Notes under the pieces: generated by a model
Seen by the model: the letters and a program-made list of their open reading frames with translations, nothing else
Databases searched by the model: none
What the model was told of the DNA's origin: nothing
From: Bryobacterales bacterium
Lineage (GTDB): Bacteria; Acidobacteriota; Terriglobia; Bryobacterales; UBA6623
Reading direction: 5' to 3'
DNA: 34,017 bases
NCBI GenBank assembly: GCA_022825595.1
Contig: JAJDWM010000424.1
Span: 1 to 34,017, forward strand
Program-made: the position numbers and the translations under genes
Part shown: positions 17,897-27,507 of the stretch, in pieces
Layout: the number at the start of each line of letters is the position of its first letter
Position numbering within the stretch: position 1 is the stretch's first letter

Positions 17897-19674
17897 TGCA
17901 TCGGCTCCGGGGATCCAGTGACTGGGCGCGCACTCGGCCCCTGCGCGCTGCAGGCCGCCAGTCCATACAGTCGCGCGTACTTCTGAAGCACGGTTCCCCA
18001 GCCGTACTTCGAGCGAACATGGAGATCGGCGGCCCTCCGCATGCTCCGCAGCTTGGGCGGGTCCTTGGCCAAGGCGAGCGCGCGATGCATCGCTGCGACA
18101 AGCCCACGCAGGTTCGCCCGATCGTTACTCGCAAAGTAGCCTAGGCCGGTCATTCCGTCAATCACCTTGGCGAGGCCACCGACCTGGTTAACGATGGGCA
18201 GGTTTCCGTTCAGTTGGGCGATCATGTCCACCAAGCCGCACGGCTCAAACCGGGACGGGACCAAGAAAAAGTCGCCGGCCGCGTAGATGCTTGAGGCAAG
18301 CTCAGGACTGAAGCCCGCAATGGCCACGGCCCGCCCGTCGTACTCTTCTGCGAGCCTTCGCAGGGTGGCCAGAATGCGCGGATCGTTGCCGTCGCCGAGC
18401 ACGCAGAGCGCGGCCTTGGGACTGGCGTCGAAAACCTCCTCCGCTGCCCGCACGGCGATGTCGATGCCTTTCTGGGCTGTCCAGCGCCCTACGACGGTGA
18501 ACAGGCAGTCGGAGGTTGCGAGTCCCGCCAGCGATCCCAGTCTCTTGGCCGACGAGAGGCCCCACTTGGCCGTAAGGTCGTCCCCGGAAATCGCCTTTGC
18601 GAAGCGCTGCCTGAATTCGCGCTTCCAGCCGAACGCCGAAAGGCGTTTGCGGCCTGGGCGGATCTCCGCCCGAATAGCCTCCGGACCCTTCAGCGCAGGG
18701 TCAATCCCGTTGGTTATGCCCGTGAGTGTGACGGAATTCTCATCGAGAAAGGCCGATAGGCCCTGTACGTCCGAATCCCCTCCCGACTTGGGTCGGCAGG
18801 CTGTCCGGACTTCCCACGCGTACCCAGGGCTGACGGTGTTGAGTCGGTCGGCGTGCAGGGCCGCGGCGGCGAATGGGTCGAATTCCCCCCTGACCACGCA
18901 CCGCTGCACGGCGTCGCGCGGAAGGTTTCCGACGGCGGCAACGAAGTCTAGATCCGGGCACCGCTGACGGTATGCCGCGCCGCAATTGTGAGCCGTGACT
19001 ATGAAGCGCCGGTTCCCGGGGCTCAACTGTGTCCGCGCCATGATAGGCAGCATGGCGGTGTGTGCGTCGTGGCAGTGCACCACGATCGGGCCCTCCAGGC
19101 GCTCGATCCAAGCGATGCTCGCCTTCTGCAGCAATACGTTCATCGCGAAGTAGTCGAAATGCCCGGATCCCTCGGTCGGGCGGAAGTCAGGAGGAGGCGG
19201 CTCGGCGCCGCACACCTTCTGGTCCGGGCGGCTGGACTCGGCAATGGCCCTGGCCTCCTCCGCCGTATAGGTGTACGGCAGTCGTTTGCCAGAGAAGCGC
19301 TCGGCCACCACCACCGCAATGGTGAAGGTCGCCGCGCCGTGGAATCGGATTGCCCCTACTTGCACTCGCTCGGTCCGCCACTGCAGTGCGCTGTACGACA
19401 TCGGGATGTCCGCGATTAGGGGTTGCGGTCGCGATGCCTGTGATGACTCCACACCCAGCAGCGCGGCGGCCGTCAAGGTCAAGTTCTTCAGGGCGTCCGC
19501 TTCGAACGGCCCGTAGTGCGGAAGGATGACCGTGGTGTCGAAGCCTGCGCTGCGGCAGGCCAAGGACAGCTGGAGGACCACATCGCCGACCCCCCCGGCG
19601 GCACTGATTCCGGCACACTCCCGTGCGATATGGACGATGTGGGGCCGTGCCGCGGATGCTTGTTCGTGGGCCAT
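17893..19674 (-). CDS. glgA: Glycogen/starch synthase-like GT5 glycosyltransferase
   Basis: N-terminal '[45 protein letters not shown]', '[16 protein letters not shown]', '[10 protein letters not shown]', '[12 protein letters not shown]', 'GITNGIDP', '[13 protein letters not shown]', '[39 protein letters not shown]'. Overlaps glgP by 4 nt (ATGA). Confidence 0.9.
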   Translation of the reverse strand: [593 protein letters not shown]

Positions 19675-19975
19675 GGGTGCCTGCGATTCGCCTGCTGCCT
19701 AATGGCTGGACTGTGCCCGCGCCGGGGATGTCAGCATTGCGCGGGGCTCGGACTCCACGCTCCGCAGGACCACGCAGCGAACGGCACCTTCAAGGTCCGG
19801 GCCCGCGCGGTCGCAGGGTCCAGTGTCCCATGATAATGAGGAGGGTGCCGGGCTGGCCCTCGAGTCCGGAGTCCCGACACGCGCCTTCCGGGATTGGGTC
19901 TCGGTCGACCGCGGGCTAGGAGGCGTGGTCGCGCGCCACTCAGGGCACAGGCATTCGGTGGACTGCAGCGGACCC
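19675..19975. promoter_or_regulatory. Divergent intergenic region between glgA (-) and glgX (+), presumed to hold both promoters
   Basis: About 300 bp between the predicted starts of two oppositely oriented glycogen genes. Inferred from gene layout only; no specific promoter motif was assigned. Confidence 0.4.
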
Positions 19976-22057
19976 ATGTCCACGCACATACTGCCGGGCA
20001 AGCCCCACCCCTTGGGCGCGACGGTGGTCGGAGACGGCGTCAACTTCGCCCTCTACTCCGGTCACGGCGAGTCTGCCGAGGTCTGCCTGTACGAAACGGC
20101 CCGAGACGCGGCGCCGTCCATGGTCGTGCCATTCGTCGGGAGGACCGACGGGGTGTTCCACTGCTGGGTTTCCGGCATCGGCGCCGGTCAAGTGTACGGT
20201 TGCCGGGTGGCGGGTCCATGGAAACCTGGCCAAGGCCACCGCTTCGACCCCACCAAAGTCCTCTTGGACCCGTATGTGCGGGCGATCGCGCGAGCCGTCC
20301 GCTGGGGACCTGAGTCGTACTCGTACCGCGCTCCGTCCCATCCGGCGCCGCAGGTCGTTGACCAAGCGCTCAACGGTCTATGCAATGCGGCGACCTGCCC
20401 GCTTGGCATGGTTGCTGCACCAAGTCCCAAAGAGTTTGAGCATCCGAGGCGGCCTTGGGCGGAGACGGTTGTGTATGAGCTGCACGTCCGGGGCTTCACG
20501 AAGAGGCACCCCGCCGTGCCTCCTGAACTGCGCGGAACCTACGCTGGATTGGCGTCGGAGCCGATCGTTGAGTACATCGCCGGCCTCGGCGTCACGGCTG
20601 TCGAGCTGTTGCCAGTCCAGCACCACGTGGACGACCACCGGCTGCAGCGGATGGGGCTCAGGAACTACTGGGGCTACCAGCCGATCGGGATGTTCGCTCC
20701 CGAGCCCAGCTACTCATCCGAGCAGGGCGTGGGAGCCGTTGAGGAGTTTCGGGCGATGGTGCGCCGCTTCCATGCCGCCGGCATCGAGGTCATACTCGAC
20801 GTTGTCTTCAACCACACAGCCGAACTCGGGCACGACGGACCGACACTTTCCTTCCGAGGCATCGACAACCGCTCCTACTACAGGCTCGCGGACAAGGATC
20901 GGCGGCGGTACCGGAACTACAGCGGCTGTGGCAACTCGCTCAACACGGCGAACCCCGCGGTCTCGCGTCTTGTGATGGACTGCCTTCGCCACTGGGTCTC
21001 AGTGATGGGAGTGGACGGCTTTCGCTTCGATCTGGCCGCGTCGCTGGGTAGGCACCGGGACCGCTTTGACCCAACTGCCCCGTTGCTTGAGGCCATCCGG
21101 CAAGATCCGGTCCTGAAGAGTGCCAAGTTGATCGCGGAGCCGTGGGACCTGCACCCGTCGGACGGCTACCATCTGGGAGGATTCCCACCCGGCTGGGCCG
21201 AGTGGAACGGTCGGTACCGCGATGTCACCCGCCGCTTCTGGCGCGGGGATGTTGGCTGCACTGGCGCCTTCACCACCGGACTCGCAGGAAGCAGCGACAT
21301 TTTCGGGAGGACGCGCCGCTCGCCACTTGCCAGCGTCAACTTCGTCACATCCCATGACGGCTTCACCTTGGCGGACTTGGTGTCGTACCGCTCCAAGCGC
21401 AACGATGCCAACGGCGAGGGCGGCAGGGACGGGGAGAGCAACAACCACAGCTGGAACTGTGGGCAGGAGGGCCCTTCGGCCAATTCGCTCCTGCTCGCGT
21501 TGCGCAAGCGCCAGTGCCGCAACCTCTTGGCGACTCTGCTGCTCTCACAGGGTGTGCCCATGCTGCTGGCAGGTGACGAGTCCGGCAGGACGCAGATCGG
21601 CAACAACAACGCCTACTGTCAGGACAACGAGATCAGCTGGCTCGACTGGGGCCCGGGCTACGACAGCAGCATGGCCTCGTTCGTCCGGCAGCTGATCCGA
21701 CTGCGTTCTGGAGAGCCCGCTCTCAGGAGGTCGTGCTTTTTTGAAGGCAGCATCGACCCCGGGACAGGCCTGAAGGACGTTACATGGCTATCGAGGGCGG
21801 GCCACGAGCTCTCAGGTGCGGCCTGGCAGACCCCTGAGGCGCGCTGTTTCGGTGCCCGCATCGCCGAGCCCGGCCGGCCTGTCTATCTGCTGCTCTTCAA
21901 CAGCTCGGAACGGGCCCGCACGTTCCGCCTTCCTAGCGCCGCTTGGACTGTTCTCGTCGACACCGCTGAGAACGATCTACGCGGTGCGTGCCCGGAAGGC
22001 CCGAGTTGGCTTCTCCAAGCCCACAGCTTCGCACTGCTGAGGTCATCGGATGGCTAG
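19976..22057 (+). CDS. glgX: Glycogen debranching protein GlgX (GH13)
   Basis: ATG at 19976: 'MSTHILPGKPHPLGATVVGDGVNFALYSGHGESAEVCLYE'; 'VYELHVRGFTKRHPAVPPELRGTYAGLASE', 'GVDGFRFDLAASLGRHRDRFDP', 'AKLIAEPWDLHPSDGYHLGGFPPGWAEWNGRYRDVTRRFW', 'TSHDGFTLADLVSYRSKRNDANGEGGRDGESNNHSWNCGQEG', 'NNAYCQDNEISWLDW'. Confidence 0.95.
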   Translation: MSTHILPGKPHPLGATVVGDGVNFALYSGHGESAEVCLYETARDAAPSMVVPFVGRTDGVFHCWVSGIGAGQVYGCRVAGPWKPGQGHRFDPTKVLLDPYVRAIARAVRWGPESYSYRAPSHPAPQVVDQALNGLCNAATCPLGMVAAPSPKEFEHPRRPWAETVVYELHVRGFTKRHPAVPPELRGTYAGLASEPIVEYIAGLGVTAVELLPVQHHVDDHRLQRMGLRNYWGYQPIGMFAPEPSYSSEQGVGAVEEFRAMVRRFHAAGIEVILDVVFNHTAELGHDGPTLSFRGIDNRSYYRLADKDRRRYRNYSGCGNSLNTANPAVSRLVMDCLRHWVSVMGVDGFRFDLAASLGRHRDRFDPTAPLLEAIRQDPVLKSAKLIAEPWDLHPSDGYHLGGFPPGWAEWNGRYRDVTRRFWRGDVGCTGAFTTGLAGSSDIFGRTRRSPLASVNFVTSHDGFTLADLVSYRSKRNDANGEGGRDGESNNHSWNCGQEGPSANSLLLALRKRQCRNLLATLLLSQGVPMLLAGDESGRTQIGNNNAYCQDNEISWLDWGPGYDSSMASFVRQLIRLRSGEPALRRSCFFEGSIDPGTGLKDVTWLSRAGHELSGAAWQTPEARCFGARIAEPGRPVYLLLFNSSERARTFRLPSAAWTVLVDTAENDLRGACPEGPSWLLQAHSFALLRSSDG

Positions 22058-24059
22058 CGGCCAGCTACTCAGGCTCGCTCGGCTCTACGGCGTTCTCGCG
22101 TCGTACCGAGATGGCTTCCGGCGCGATCGGCAGACCAGCACTGCCACGCTGCTTGCCGTCCTGCGGAGTCTTGGCGCTCGGGTCCACAGTCCTGACGACG
22201 CACCGCAAGCGGTCCGCCGAGCCTTGTCGGACCGATGGAGCCGGCTGGTCGAGCCCGTCTGCGTTGTGTGGCAGGGCGGTCCGCAACGTTGCGTGGTGCG
22301 CCTGCCCGAGTCAGCCGCGTCTGCCGGACTGCGTTTTTCCCTGGAGGCCGAGGATGGCGAAGTCCGAGAATGGTCGGTCGCTACGGAGTCCCTGTGCGCG
22401 CGCCGGGCGGCGGAGGTGTGCGGAACAAGCTACCTCTGCGCGAGGGTGGCGATTCCGGGGCCTCTACCGCTGGGCTACCACCGCTTGCGGGTCAGCGCGG
22501 CCGGGCGGAGTGGCGAGGCACTGCTCATCCACGCCCCTCGCCGCTGTCCGGACTTACTGCGGAGCTGGGGCGTGTTCGTGCCCCTCTACGCTGTCCACTC
22601 GACTCGGTCGGGAGGAGTGGGGACGTTCTCCGATCTTGGGCGCTTTGCCCGCTGGGTGCGCGGCCTCGGGGGAAGGCTGGTGGGCACTCTGCCGCTGCTG
22701 GCCACATTCTTGGACGATCCGTTCGCTCCGAGCCCGTACACTCCGGTCAGCCGCCTCTTCTGGAACGAGCTATTCGTCGACTTGGCCAGCGTCCCCGAAT
22801 GGACGCCGGCCTTGGGTGGGATCGTGAATGACTCGGGACGGTATGTCGACTATCGGCGGCACATGCGTGCAACGCGCACAGCTCTCCAGGCCGCCCTCTC
22901 CCGCATTTCTGGCGTCCGACGGGCACAGCTGGCCCAGTTCGTAGCCCGGAGCCCCGAGCTTCGCAGGTACGCCGCGTTCCGTGCGGGACTCGAGAGGGGG
23001 TCGGGCAGTGGTCGGGGTTTTGACCTGGCGGACACGGCCTGCGCCTATCACGCCTATGCACAGTGGATCGCAGGAGCCCAGTTGGCGGCAGCCGCACGTG
23101 GGGATTTGGGCGGAGGTCCGAGCTTGTACCTTGACCTGCCACTGGGCGTGCACCCGGACGGATACGACAGGACCCGCTATGCGGGCGTCTTCGCGGCCGG
23201 CATGTCGGGCGGAGCTCCTCCCGACCGATTCTTCAGCAAGGGCCAGGACTGGGGATTCGCGCCTTTGCATCCAGCGAAGGCTCGTGAGACGGGCCATGAG
23301 TACTTCAGGGCCTGCCTGCGCCACCACATGCGGCACGCAGCAGTCCTGCGGATTGACCACGTCATGGGCCTACACCGCATGTACTGGATCCCCGAGGGTA
23401 TGGAAGGGGACCAAGGTGCCTACGTGCGCTCTCCGGCCGACGAGCTGTACGCAATAGTTTGCTTGGAGGCCGCACGCAGCGGCGTGGCGGTGGTTGGCGA
23501 GGACTTGGGGACAGTGCCGGAGTACGTGCGCCATCGGATGGCCGAGCGTGGCGTCCGACGGATGTATGTGAGCCAGTTCAGCGTGCGCACTAGGACGCGC
23601 CCCGGGCTGCGCGCTCCCCCGCGCCACTGCGTGGCGTCCGTCAACACCCACGACACAGCAATGTTCGCCGCATTCTGGGACGGACGGGACATTGAGGAGC
23701 AAGTCGCGCTCGGCTTGCTCGGGCCGGAGCACGCCGTCGAGGCCCGGGCGAGCCGCGAACGGGTAAGGGAGTGCCTGCTGCGGCACCTCCGCCGGGCGGG
23801 CGCGATCGATGACGAAGCCGTCCCGTCCCCTGCAGCCCTGCTCGCGGCTTGCCTAGACTTCCTTGCGGCATCGGCAGCCGAATGTGTCATGGTGACACTA
23901 GAGGATCTGCTCGGCGAGGTCGAGCCGCAGAACACGCCTGGGACACACCACGAGCGGCCGAACTGGACACGCCGCGCGCGGCAGAGCCTAGAGGGCATCT
24001 TTTCCGATCCCCTCGTCCGTGCCGCGCTGGAGCGAGTGAATCGCGGGCGCCGATCATGA
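22050..24059 (+). CDS. malQ: 4-alpha-glucanotransferase (amylomaltase, GH77)
   Basis: 'LYLDLPLGVHPDGYD', 'GAPPDRFFSKGQDWGFAPLHP', 'VLRIDHVMGLHRMYWIPEGMEGDQGAYVRSPADELYAIVCLEAARSGVAVVGEDLGTVPEYVR', 'SVNTHDTAMFAAFWDG'. Overlaps glgX by 8 nt. Confidence 0.94.
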   Translation: MASGQLLRLARLYGVLASYRDGFRRDRQTSTATLLAVLRSLGARVHSPDDAPQAVRRALSDRWSRLVEPVCVVWQGGPQRCVVRLPESAASAGLRFSLEAEDGEVREWSVATESLCARRAAEVCGTSYLCARVAIPGPLPLGYHRLRVSAAGRSGEALLIHAPRRCPDLLRSWGVFVPLYAVHSTRSGGVGTFSDLGRFARWVRGLGGRLVGTLPLLATFLDDPFAPSPYTPVSRLFWNELFVDLASVPEWTPALGGIVNDSGRYVDYRRHMRATRTALQAALSRISGVRRAQLAQFVARSPELRRYAAFRAGLERGSGSGRGFDLADTACAYHAYAQWIAGAQLAAAARGDLGGGPSLYLDLPLGVHPDGYDRTRYAGVFAAGMSGGAPPDRFFSKGQDWGFAPLHPAKARETGHEYFRACLRHHMRHAAVLRIDHVMGLHRMYWIPEGMEGDQGAYVRSPADELYAIVCLEAARSGVAVVGEDLGTVPEYVRHRMAERGVRRMYVSQFSVRTRTRPGLRAPPRHCVASVNTHDTAMFAAFWDGRDIEEQVALGLLGPEHAVEARASRERVRECLLRHLRRAGAIDDEAVPSPAALLAACLDFLAASAAECVMVTLEDLLGEVEPQNTPGTHHERPNWTRRARQSLEGIFSDPLVRAALERVNRGRRS

Positions 24060-24092
24060 CCTGATCCCACGGAAGGGTGGGCTACGACACGA

Positions 24093-25982
24093 ATGTTCCT
24101 GACGGAATGGGATTTGGGCCGGCTTGCCGCCGGAGCGCACACCAAGAGCTACGAGAGCTTGGGGGCGCACCCGGCAAGCCTTGGTGGCCGGACTGGGACT
24201 CGGTTCGCCGTCTGGGCCCCCGGCGCGGATGCCGTCTCAGTGATTGGGAGCTTTAACGCTTGGGACTGGTCGCGAAACCCGATGCGTCGCCGGGATCCAG
24301 GAGGATTCTGGGAGGCGTTCGTGGAGGGAGTGGGGGAGGGCGCCCTCTACAAGTATGCCGTCTCGTCCCAGCACGGGAGGTTCCGGGCGGAGAAGGCTGA
24401 TCCGTACGCCTTCGCCGCTGAGCGGCCCCCGCGGACGGCCTCGGTGGTCTACGACCTGTCACGCTTCAGGTGGTCCGACGGCAAGTGGATGGCCGGCCGG
24501 GCCACCCGCAACCGACACGACGCGCCGATCTCCGTGTACGAAGTCCATCTGGGCTCGTGGATGCGCTCCTCCGGCTTCAACGGGGGCCGGCCGGACTACG
24601 AGAGACTAGCGGACCGTCTGGCCGAATACGCTGCCTCGATGGGATTCACGCACGTGGAGCTGCTTCCAGTCATGGAGCACCCGTTCGGCGGATCTTGGGG
24701 TTATCAGACCACCGCGTACTTCGCACCTACTAGCCGGTTCGGGCCCCCAAGGCACTTCATGGCGTTCGTCGACTGCCTACACCGCCGCGGCCTGGGCGTG
24801 ATCTTGGACTGGGCACCGGCTCATTTCCCCGACGATGGGCACGCTCTCGCACGGTTCGACGGAACGTGCCTCTATGAGCACGCCGATCCGCGCAGGGGGC
24901 GGCATCCGCACTGGGGGACGCTGGTGTTCGACCACGACCGCCGGGAAGTGGCGAACTTCCTGACCTCGAGCGCGCTCTTCTGGCTCGACAAGTACCACGT
25001 GGACGGCATCCGCGTGGACGCAGTTGCCTCAATGCTGTACCTGGACTATGGCCGTGGGGATGGGGAGTGGCTGCCGAATCGTCACGGGGGCAGGGAGGAT
25101 CTGGGGGCAGTGGCATTCCTCAAGGGCCTCAACGAGGAGGTCTATCGGGAGTTCCCCGACGTCATGATGGTGGCCGAGGAATCCACTGCCTGGCCAAGGG
25201 TGTCCGGGCCGACCTCAGGGGGCGGGCTGGGCTTCGGCTTCAAGTGGAATTTGGGGTGGATGCACGACACCCTCGGCTACATGCGCCTCGATCCGGTCCA
25301 CCGAAAGCACCATCAAGACAAGCTCACGTTCAGCATTCTGTATGCCTTCTCGGAGAACTTCGTGCTGCCCTTCTCTCACGACGAGGTTGTGCACGGGAAG
25401 GGCTCCATGCTGGCGAAGATGCCCGGGGACGAGTGGGGCAGGTTTGCCAGCTTGCGGCTGCTGTATGCGTACATGTTCGCCCACCCGGGCAAGAAACTGC
25501 TGTTCATGGGCAGCGAGTTCGGCCAGCCCAGCGAATGGAGTCACCAGCGAGGCTTGGACTGGCACGTGGCGGAACGCCCGACGCACTGCGGCCTGCAGCG
25601 TCTGGTGCGAGACCTGAACCGTCTCTACCGGTCCCGCGAGGCGCTGTACGTGCTCGACTCCGATGCAGGCGGCTTCGCATGGCTGGACTGCGAGGATTAC
25701 GATTCCAGTGTGCTGAGCTGGCTCCGCACGGGCAGGGACCCTAGCGAGATGGTGGCGGTGGTGTGCAACTTCACCCCAGTCTTGAGAGAGGACTATCGAG
25801 TCGGCTTGCCCTTGGCTGGGCCTTGGACGGAGGTCCTCAACACCGATTCGAAGCACTATAGCGGCTCGAATCTGGGGAATCTGGGCAGTGTGGACGCGGA
25901 GCAGCGGCCCCATCGGGGACAGCCGTGCTCGGCCACCGTGACGCTGCCCCCGCTGGCGGCCCTGTACCTTGAACCGGCCTGA
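24093..25982 (+). CDS. glgB: 1,4-alpha-glucan branching enzyme (GH13, CBM48)
   Basis: 'YESLGAHPASLGGRTGTRFAVWAPGADAVSVIGSFNAWD', 'VYEVHLGSWMRS', 'HVELLPVMEHPFGGSWGYQTTAYFAPTSRFG', 'VDGIRVDAVASMLYLDYGRGDGEWLPN', 'VMMVAEESTAWPRVSGP', 'LPFSHDEVVHGKGSMLAKMPGDEWGRFASLR'. Confidence 0.96.
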   Translation: MFLTEWDLGRLAAGAHTKSYESLGAHPASLGGRTGTRFAVWAPGADAVSVIGSFNAWDWSRNPMRRRDPGGFWEAFVEGVGEGALYKYAVSSQHGRFRAEKADPYAFAAERPPRTASVVYDLSRFRWSDGKWMAGRATRNRHDAPISVYEVHLGSWMRSSGFNGGRPDYERLADRLAEYAASMGFTHVELLPVMEHPFGGSWGYQTTAYFAPTSRFGPPRHFMAFVDCLHRRGLGVILDWAPAHFPDDGHALARFDGTCLYEHADPRRGRHPHWGTLVFDHDRREVANFLTSSALFWLDKYHVDGIRVDAVASMLYLDYGRGDGEWLPNRHGGREDLGAVAFLKGLNEEVYREFPDVMMVAEESTAWPRVSGPTSGGGLGFGFKWNLGWMHDTLGYMRLDPVHRKHHQDKLTFSILYAFSENFVLPFSHDEVVHGKGSMLAKMPGDEWGRFASLRLLYAYMFAHPGKKLLFMGSEFGQPSEWSHQRGLDWHVAERPTHCGLQRLVRDLNRLYRSREALYVLDSDAGGFAWLDCEDYDSSVLSWLRTGRDPSEMVAVVCNFTPVLREDYRVGLPLAGPWTEVLNTDSKHYSGSNLGNLGSVDAEQRPHRGQPCSATVTLPPLAALYLEPA

Positions 25983-26183
25983 CGTCGGCGCGAGCACCGG
26001 TCCGCAGACACGGCGATGACGGGCCTGCCCGCTCGGACGATTCCTGCCCGCCTGGCCGCCAAGCCCGCAAAGGTCTCCCAGGGACCTGCTCCTCGACGAT
26101 TTCTCCCCGGGGGTTGCTTGATCCGGCGCTTGAAGCACCCGTGCTGGCGTCCGATGCGTCGGGTGCTATGATTCGAGTGCTCC

Positions 26184-26355
26184 GAGGTGCCCGGTAGGGC
26201 TCAATAGGGAAGTCCGGTGAGAATCCGGCGCGGTCCCGCCACTGTGAGCGGCGAGCCACGCAGAAACGCCAGTGGGGTCTTGACCCTGCGAAGGTCTGCG
26301 CGGCGTGGGCGAGCGATGCTCCCCGAAGTCGCAAGTCAGGAGACCTGCCCCGGTG
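26184..26355 (+). promoter_or_regulatory. Cobalamin (B12) riboswitch (approximate bounds)
   Basis: Conserved elements in order: 'aatagggaagtccggtgagaatccggcgcggtcccgccactgtgagcggcgagccacg' and the B12-box segment 'gtcgcaagtcaggagacctgcc'. Located immediately upstream of BtuF/BtuC/BtuD-type genes. Confidence 0.93.
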
Positions 26356-26517
26356 TGGTTTGCGCGCAAGCGTCCGCGAGGAACGGATGGGCGTCTCGGG
26401 TCTTGATCAATGCCTGTCAGCCCCTGAGGGCCGACTTGAGCTCCCTTACTTGCGGGCTGGACGCAGAAGGTTCTGTAGGCGTGCGCCAGCGTCGGCTTCC
26501 GATCAGGTGCCGCGCAC

Positions 26518-27507
26518 GTGAGCTGGCCCACCCGCGTCGGGATATCCGTCCAAGTGATGGTGTGCGCCTTGCTGCTGATGGCCGCAATGCGGAATGTGCG
26601 CGGTCAGCCCTCCGCGTTACACCGCGACTTGCGGTCTCCCATGGCAGTTGGGCAGGGCGCCTTTCCGCGCCACGCTCTTGATGCATTCGGGAAGCTCCTC
26701 GCCCTGCCCGCCGCTCCCAAGACACTGGGATCTCAGGCCCTCACGACAGATGAGTTCTTGTTCGCGGTCGTGCCGGGCGAGAGGATCACGGTCGTGAGTC
26801 CCTACGCCACCGACCCGCAGCACAGCCACATAAGCGAGGTTGCGAAGAGCATGGATCTTGGGATGGCTGTGGATGTCGAAGCCGTCGCGCTGCGCCGCCC
26901 AGAACTGATGCTGGTTTCACACACCGCCAGAGCTGACTATGTCGGGCTATTGCGCGCGGTTGGCGTAGAACCCTTCCGAATGATGACGATCTTCTCCGAT
27001 CTGGAAGCGATCGCGGATTCCATGGAGGTCACCGGCCACTTGTCCGGGCGGGACCAGGATGCCCGTCAGGAAGTGGCCCGCCTTCGAGAGAGGATCGCAG
27101 CCGCCCGGTCGCTCCGCCGTCTAGGCACTGCCCGCGTAAGGGTGCTTGCGTATTCCGGCTCTTCGCAGACATACGGTCAAGGCTCGCTGTTCGACCACAT
27201 CGTCACGGACCTTGGCGCCGTCAATGTTGCCGCGGAGCGGGGTGTCAGGGAGGTCGGTGCCATCTCAAGCGAGCAGGTCGCTGCGTGGAACCCAGACTGG
27301 ATCGTAGCTGGGTTGGGCACAGGTCAGGACGCGGACGCGGTCCGAGCCAGACTGCTGGGAGATTCGGGCGTGGCCGTCTCAACCGCCGGGCAGCTGGGCC
27401 AGATCCTGCTGCTCGAGAGCCGCACATTCGGTTCCATGTCCCACCACGCTGTGGGGATGATGGAGCGGATCGCCGAGGCCATCCATAGAGGGACGCCCGG
27501 CATATGA
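26518..27507 (+). CDS. btuF: Cobalamin-type ABC transporter substrate-binding protein (BtuF-like), GTG start
   Basis: N-terminal signal 'VMVCALLLMAAMRNVRG'; 'ERITVVSPYATDPQHSHISEVAK', 'VALRRPELMLVSHTARADYVGLLRAVGVEPFRM', 'IVTDLGAVNVAAERGVREVGAISSEQVAAWNPDWIVAG'. Downstream of a cobalamin riboswitch and upstream of a FecCD permease. Confidence 0.8.
   Translation: MSWPTRVGISVQVMVCALLLMAAMRNVRGQPSALHRDLRSPMAVGQGAFPRHALDAFGKLLALPAAPKTLGSQALTTDEFLFAVVPGERITVVSPYATDPQHSHISEVAKSMDLGMAVDVEAVALRRPELMLVSHTARADYVGLLRAVGVEPFRMMTIFSDLEAIADSMEVTGHLSGRDQDARQEVARLRERIAAARSLRRLGTARVRVLAYSGSSQTYGQGSLFDHIVTDLGAVNVAAERGVREVGAISSEQVAAWNPDWIVAGLGTGQDADAVRARLLGDSGVAVSTAGQLGQILLLESRTFGSMSHHAVGMMERIAEAIHRGTPGI

Noticed and set aside
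25215-26138. 307-aa minus-strand ORF opposite glgB
   Set aside because: Antisense of conserved glgB codons; composition is typical of a shadow ORF.
26128-26168. Inverted repeat agcaccc...gggtgct after glgB
   Set aside because: Could be a glgB terminator stem, but no T-rich tail follows on either strand and it may overlap the riboswitch leader; not called.
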